A stretch of DNA of 64,000 nucleotides from assembly GCF_026427595.1 (NCBI RefSeq), contig NZ_CP101527.1:1063001-1127000 (forward strand). Reading direction: 5' to 3'. Below the pieces are notes generated by a model that was given only the letters and a program-made list of their open reading frames with translations, did not search any database and had not been told where the DNA came from. This document shows positions 61,370 to 64,000 of this stretch, piece by piece. The position numbers and the translations under genes were made by a program. Position 1 is the first letter of the stretch. The number at the start of each line of letters is the position of its first letter. Source of the DNA: Alkalimarinus sediminis. GTDB lineage: Bacteria; Pseudomonadota; Gammaproteobacteria; Pseudomonadales; Oleiphilaceae.

Positions 61370-62569
61370 ATGTTAGCGAATACTCAAAGCGATTTTGAAC
61401 CAGTAGAGACACTGACTGCGGTAGGTGAATCAACAAACTTTTATCACTATTCCAGCATATCAACTCATGAATTATTAGAGGTTGATAGCGAGCGAGAGCT
61501 GTTTAGGTGCATGCAGTCACAATCGATGGCTCTACTAGGCATTCTGGCAAATTCAGAAGCAGGTATACAACGGTTAATTGATATAACCCTAGAGATGTTA
61601 GAAGAGGTGGATGTTGCTGCTACTCACGATACGTTTCTCTCAGAACTCGAGTCGAATGATATTCTGAGTTTAATCGACGAAATACAAACCATACTCCATA
61701 TAAATCAACTCAACCCACTTCGTTTAAAAACAAGAAAGCTTTTAGCCAAAATTGCATCTTGGGGCCCGCCTGGGTACCTAGTGGTTAGAAAGTTATTTAG
61801 TTTGCCTCTTACTAATCTTGATGAACTTTCTATTCGTTCTTTGAATCTGGCTGAAAGCCGCTATACCGAAGCCAGAAACCAAGTGGCTACGAGCAATTTG
61901 AGATTGGTACTCTCTATCGCGAGTAAATTTAAGAACCTCGGCACTCAATACGATGATTTAGTTCAAGAAGGGTATATCGGTTTAATCAAGGCGATAGAGC
62001 GTTTCGACTATCGTTTAGGTTTTAGGTTTTCAACCTATGCGTATCGCGCTATCAACCAAAATATTCATTTAGCAGTACATAAAAACAGTTCCCTTGTTCG
62101 TAAGCCGTTCAATAAAATGAAAGAAAACAGGGTGATAGAGCATGCGAGGCGCCAACTTGAGCAAATTCAAGGTCGAAGGCCATCGTTGGCTGAAGTTGCA
62201 AAACACATTTCGATGCCTTTAGATACGGTTAAGAACATCTCATCAAGCCAACAAATCAGTCTGGTTGAGCCCAACACCGAAGAGTCTGATGAAATGGATT
62301 ACCTGTTTAGTCAAGGAACCTATAGCAGTGAAGTGGGAAAAGAGTTAGAGAATAGCGTTGACTATGGGGTTGTGAAAGCCGTGATGTCTAAGCTAAAGCC
62401 TCGAGATAGACTCATCATGCAGATGAGGTTTGGCATCGGTTGCCGAAAAGATCATACACTTGAAGAAATCGCAATGCAGATTGGCCTTACCAAAGAGCGT
62501 GTGAGGCAAATTGTTAATACCAGCATCGATAAAATTAAGGCAGAATTAGTGCCGGGTAGCGATATATGA
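61370..62569 (+). CDS. Divergent sigma-70 factor
   Basis: 399 aa from ATG 61370 (AGG about 9 bases upstream); an ATG at 61355 is possible. The N-terminal 150 residues are not a standard region 1. Region 2 (NLRLVLSIASKFKNLGTQYD to FDYRLGFRFSTYAYRAINQ) differs from RpoD and RpoS in lacking the promoter-melting tryptophan pair: TWW is YRA. Region 3 (RPSLAEVAKHISMPLDTVK) and region 4 (LKPRDRLIMQMRFGIGC, HTLEEIAMQIGLTKERVRQI) are present. A non-essential, alternative sigma is likely. DCC gene follows at once. Confidence 0.88.
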   Translation: MLANTQSDFEPVETLTAVGESTNFYHYSSISTHELLEVDSERELFRCMQSQSMALLGILANSEAGIQRLIDITLEMLEEVDVAATHDTFLSELESNDILSLIDEIQTILHINQLNPLRLKTRKLLAKIASWGPPGYLVVRKLFSLPLTNLDELSIRSLNLAESRYTEARNQVATSNLRLVLSIASKFKNLGTQYDDLVQEGYIGLIKAIERFDYRLGFRFSTYAYRAINQNIHLAVHKNSSLVRKPFNKMKENRVIEHARRQLEQIQGRRPSLAEVAKHISMPLDTVKNISSSQQISLVEPNTEESDEMDYLFSQGTYSSEVGKELENSVDYGVVKAVMSKLKPRDRLIMQMRFGIGCRKDHTLEEIAMQIGLTKERVRQIVNTSIDKIKAELVPGSDI

Positions 62570-62576
62570 GGTGGGT

Positions 62577-63038
62577 ATGGCTAATACCACGCAAAGTATA
62601 CTGACCATCTATTATGATGGCGATTGCCCCATGTGCAGCGCCGAAATGGCACATTTAAAGGGTAAGGATGATCGGGGTCTCATTAAGTTGGTTAATTTAC
62701 ATGATGCTAACTTTAACACCCAGAACCCCGGTATCGACTTTGACCAAGCGATGAAAATATTACATGGTCATTATCAGGGTAAACTGTTACTCGGCTTAGA
62801 AGTCACTCATAGAGCGTGGACCCTAGTCGGTAAAGGGTTTTGGGTGGCTCCTCTCAACTGGCCTGTGATAAAGCCGATCTCACACTGGTTGTATTGCTGG
62901 GTCGCTAAATATAGGCACCCAATATCTACCTTTTTGTCTAGGGTGTTTGGGGTAGGGCAACAACCGTGTGATAGTGGGGTCTGTTATGGCAAAAGACACG
63001 ACGTTAAAGGGAAGAAAACAGATGGAGAAAAAGGGTAG
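62577..63038 (+). CDS. DCC-family thiol-disulfide oxidoreductase (DUF393)
   Basis: 153 aa. Begins with the family motif YYDGDCPMCSAEM, a CxxC redox pair close to the N-terminus, and continues in the DCC pattern with two hydrophobic stretches (VAPLNWPVIKPISHWLYCWV). ATG 62577 is preferred; GTG 62571 is in frame. Only 7 bases after the sigma factor, so co-transcribed. Substrate unknown. Confidence 0.88.
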   Translation: MANTTQSILTIYYDGDCPMCSAEMAHLKGKDDRGLIKLVNLHDANFNTQNPGIDFDQAMKILHGHYQGKLLLGLEVTHRAWTLVGKGFWVAPLNWPVIKPISHWLYCWVAKYRHPISTFLSRVFGVGQQPCDSGVCYGKRHDVKGKKTDGEKG

Positions 63039-63352
63039 AAAAGCGGGTAAAGAGGCGTTTAAACAAAATATATTATGTAGTAGCTCAGATTTGATCTGAC
63101 AGAATTTAAATTAGGTTATGACCTTACCTGACAGCTCTTCGCACTTTCCTGTTCTCAATGATCACGTTCTCCTAGCCTGCTTTAGACTCTTAATAGGAAG
63201 TTTAAAGCAGGCCAAATCGGGAGGTAGTTAATCCTCGCGTAGAGTTAAAAAGCGAACAATTTTTGAGTAACAATAAACTGCTGGCTAAAGAGTAATAGCA
63301 ATAGTTATTAAGGCGATCACAAAACAGACATTTACATTTCAATCATTGAAAA

Positions 63353-63431
63353 TATAGGGTGCGCTTGCGCACCATTGGAAGCTTGGAACAATTTCTAACT
63401 GGTGCCATTCGGTGCGCAAGCGCACCCTATA
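63353..63431. repeat. Pair of 21-bp inverted repeats (REP-like)
   Basis: 63353-63373 and 63411-63431 are exact reverse complements (TATAGGGTGCGCTTGCGCACC type), and each is itself a hairpin (GGTGCGC/GCGCACC). They enclose 37 bases. Nested inside the 850-bp element. The pattern resembles dispersed GGTGCGC palindromes of other proteobacteria. Confidence 0.88.
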
Positions 63432-63637
63432 ATTCTATGCGACGCATGGTTACTGGATAGTATTGCAGCATTTCAACAACACCTGCTTTAGGTCAGAGGC
63501 CTCCTTTATGACGGATTAAAAGGGTCGGATAGGAGTAAAAGCGATCATTCTTCGTAGACAAAAGAATAGCTTGCCTCCACCCTAAAGCAGACATTACTGA
63601 TGTACTGCTCTTCGCCCAAAGTGGCCGATCCCATAAT

Positions 63638-63815
63638 CATTCCCGCGGACTAGGTGAATTGCGAAGCAAGAGATAGCACCCTGAAGTGGGCGGGAATCCA
63701 TACTAGACAACTTGATTGATATCGTATTTATCAAAAATATTCAGATGGTTTCGTTAGTTTTTTCGATAACGTTGGTAGCATCAAACAATGGATTCCCGCC
63801 TTCGCGGGAATGACA
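63638..63815. repeat. Two REP-type palindromes in opposite orientation
   Basis: TGGATTCCCGCC at 63789-63800, followed by TTC and GCGGGAATGAC, is the widespread proteobacterial REP-like palindrome. Its reverse complement GGCGGGAATCCA is at 63689-63700, where the matching TCATTCCCGCG half sits about 40 bases away (from about 63634), as if the loop had been expanded. Confidence 0.8.
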
Positions 63816-64000
63816 ACAGGGCTGCTGCTTGTGTCGCCTTTGTGGCAATTTTTGAAGTCTTCTATTGTTCGAGTTTATCTAAGCTTAAAATAAATTCTGT
63901 CAGGTCAGGTATGAGCTACTACATATATTAAAGTCTCAAGCGTTTATTTAGACCGATAAAACGTTAGATCCAACCTATTTTCCAGATGTCACTGTTTTTG

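Larger units (their letters stand above)
63075..63924. mobile_element. 850-bp non-autonomous element with terminal inverted repeats
   Basis: The left end (ATGTAGTAGCTCAGATTTGA onward, to about 63108) and the right end (about 63891-63924) are imperfect inverted repeats of about 34 bases. The outer 12 bases (ATGTAGTAGCTC) match, and TGACAGAATTTA on the inner side matches apart from a few mismatches between. ATATT directly flanks both ends (63070-63074 and 63925-63929), consistent with a 5-bp target duplication. No ORF of useful length is inside. Internal hairpin arms GCCTGCTTTA/TAAAGCAGGC lie at 63175-63212. A decayed insertion sequence or large MITE; family not recognised. Confidence 0.7.

Noticed and set aside
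63353-63431. Integron attC site
   Set aside because: The arms lack the GTTRRRY core sites and no integrase or cassette genes are present.
63039-64000. Decayed transposase gene inside the 850-bp element
   Set aside because: No frame of meaningful length or recognisable transposase motif could be read on either strand.

Overview
The window is a chromosomal segment of a low-to-mid GC, flagellated, aerobic marine-type gammaproteobacterium. Gene order closely follows Pseudomonas and its marine relatives (Oceanospirillales/Pseudomonadales): fadBA then a conserved hypothetical gene then topA; gltA divergent from sdhCDAB-sucAB-lpd-sucCD; a GntR regulator-smc-zipA-ligA; and flgN-flgM-flgA facing cheV-cheR. 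The species cannot be named from this sequence alone. No rRNA, tRNA, CRISPR array or prophage was seen.

Layout. 1-6.3 kb: a partial helical protein gene, the ABC-F ATPase uup, and four poorly known or stress genes (a Cys-rich protein, a UspA-family protein, a small membrane protein, an exported helical protein). 6.3-13.6 kb: fatty-acid beta-oxidation genes fadBA, behind a PsrA-like operator, then a coiled-coil membrane protein and topA. 13.8-26.9 kb: the TCA block, with citrate synthase divergent from succinate dehydrogenase, 2-oxoglutarate dehydrogenase and succinyl-CoA synthetase; the sucA and sucC leaders fold into conspicuous hairpins. 27.1-31 kb: trpS, scpA-scpB, rluB. 31-40 kb: a GAF-GGDEF diguanylate cyclase, a GntR regulator, smc, zipA, ligA. 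40.2-46 kb: an AraC regulator divergent from an acetoacetate-decarboxylase-family protein, a TonB-like protein, mnmC and an exported cyclophilin. 46.4-51 kb: a protein joining an MshEN-type c-di-GMP-binding motif to a membrane segment, then flagellar and chemotaxis genes.

51-63 kb is the most interesting region. An ECF sigma factor and its zinc-cupin anti-sigma factor (RpoE-ChrR type, the singlet-oxygen pair of Rhodobacter) diverge from a tightly packed nine-gene operon: photolyase, fatty-acid desaturase, NTF2/SnoaL-like protein, SDR, FAD amine-oxidase-like protein, DUF1365, cyclopropane-fatty-acid-synthase-like methyltransferase, DUF2878 membrane protein and an exported protein. A TGATCC-N16-CGTATGAT promoter candidate lies before the first gene. 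The set looks like a photo-oxidative response joining DNA photorepair to membrane-lipid modification. It is followed by a very small cysteine-rich protein, a divergent sigma-70 factor lacking the region 2 tryptophan pair, and a DCC thiol protein.

The last 0.95 kb has no gene. It holds an 850-bp element with about 34-bp imperfect terminal inverted repeats and a 5-bp ATATT duplication, carrying two further palindromic repeat families: a mobile-element remnant or large MITE.
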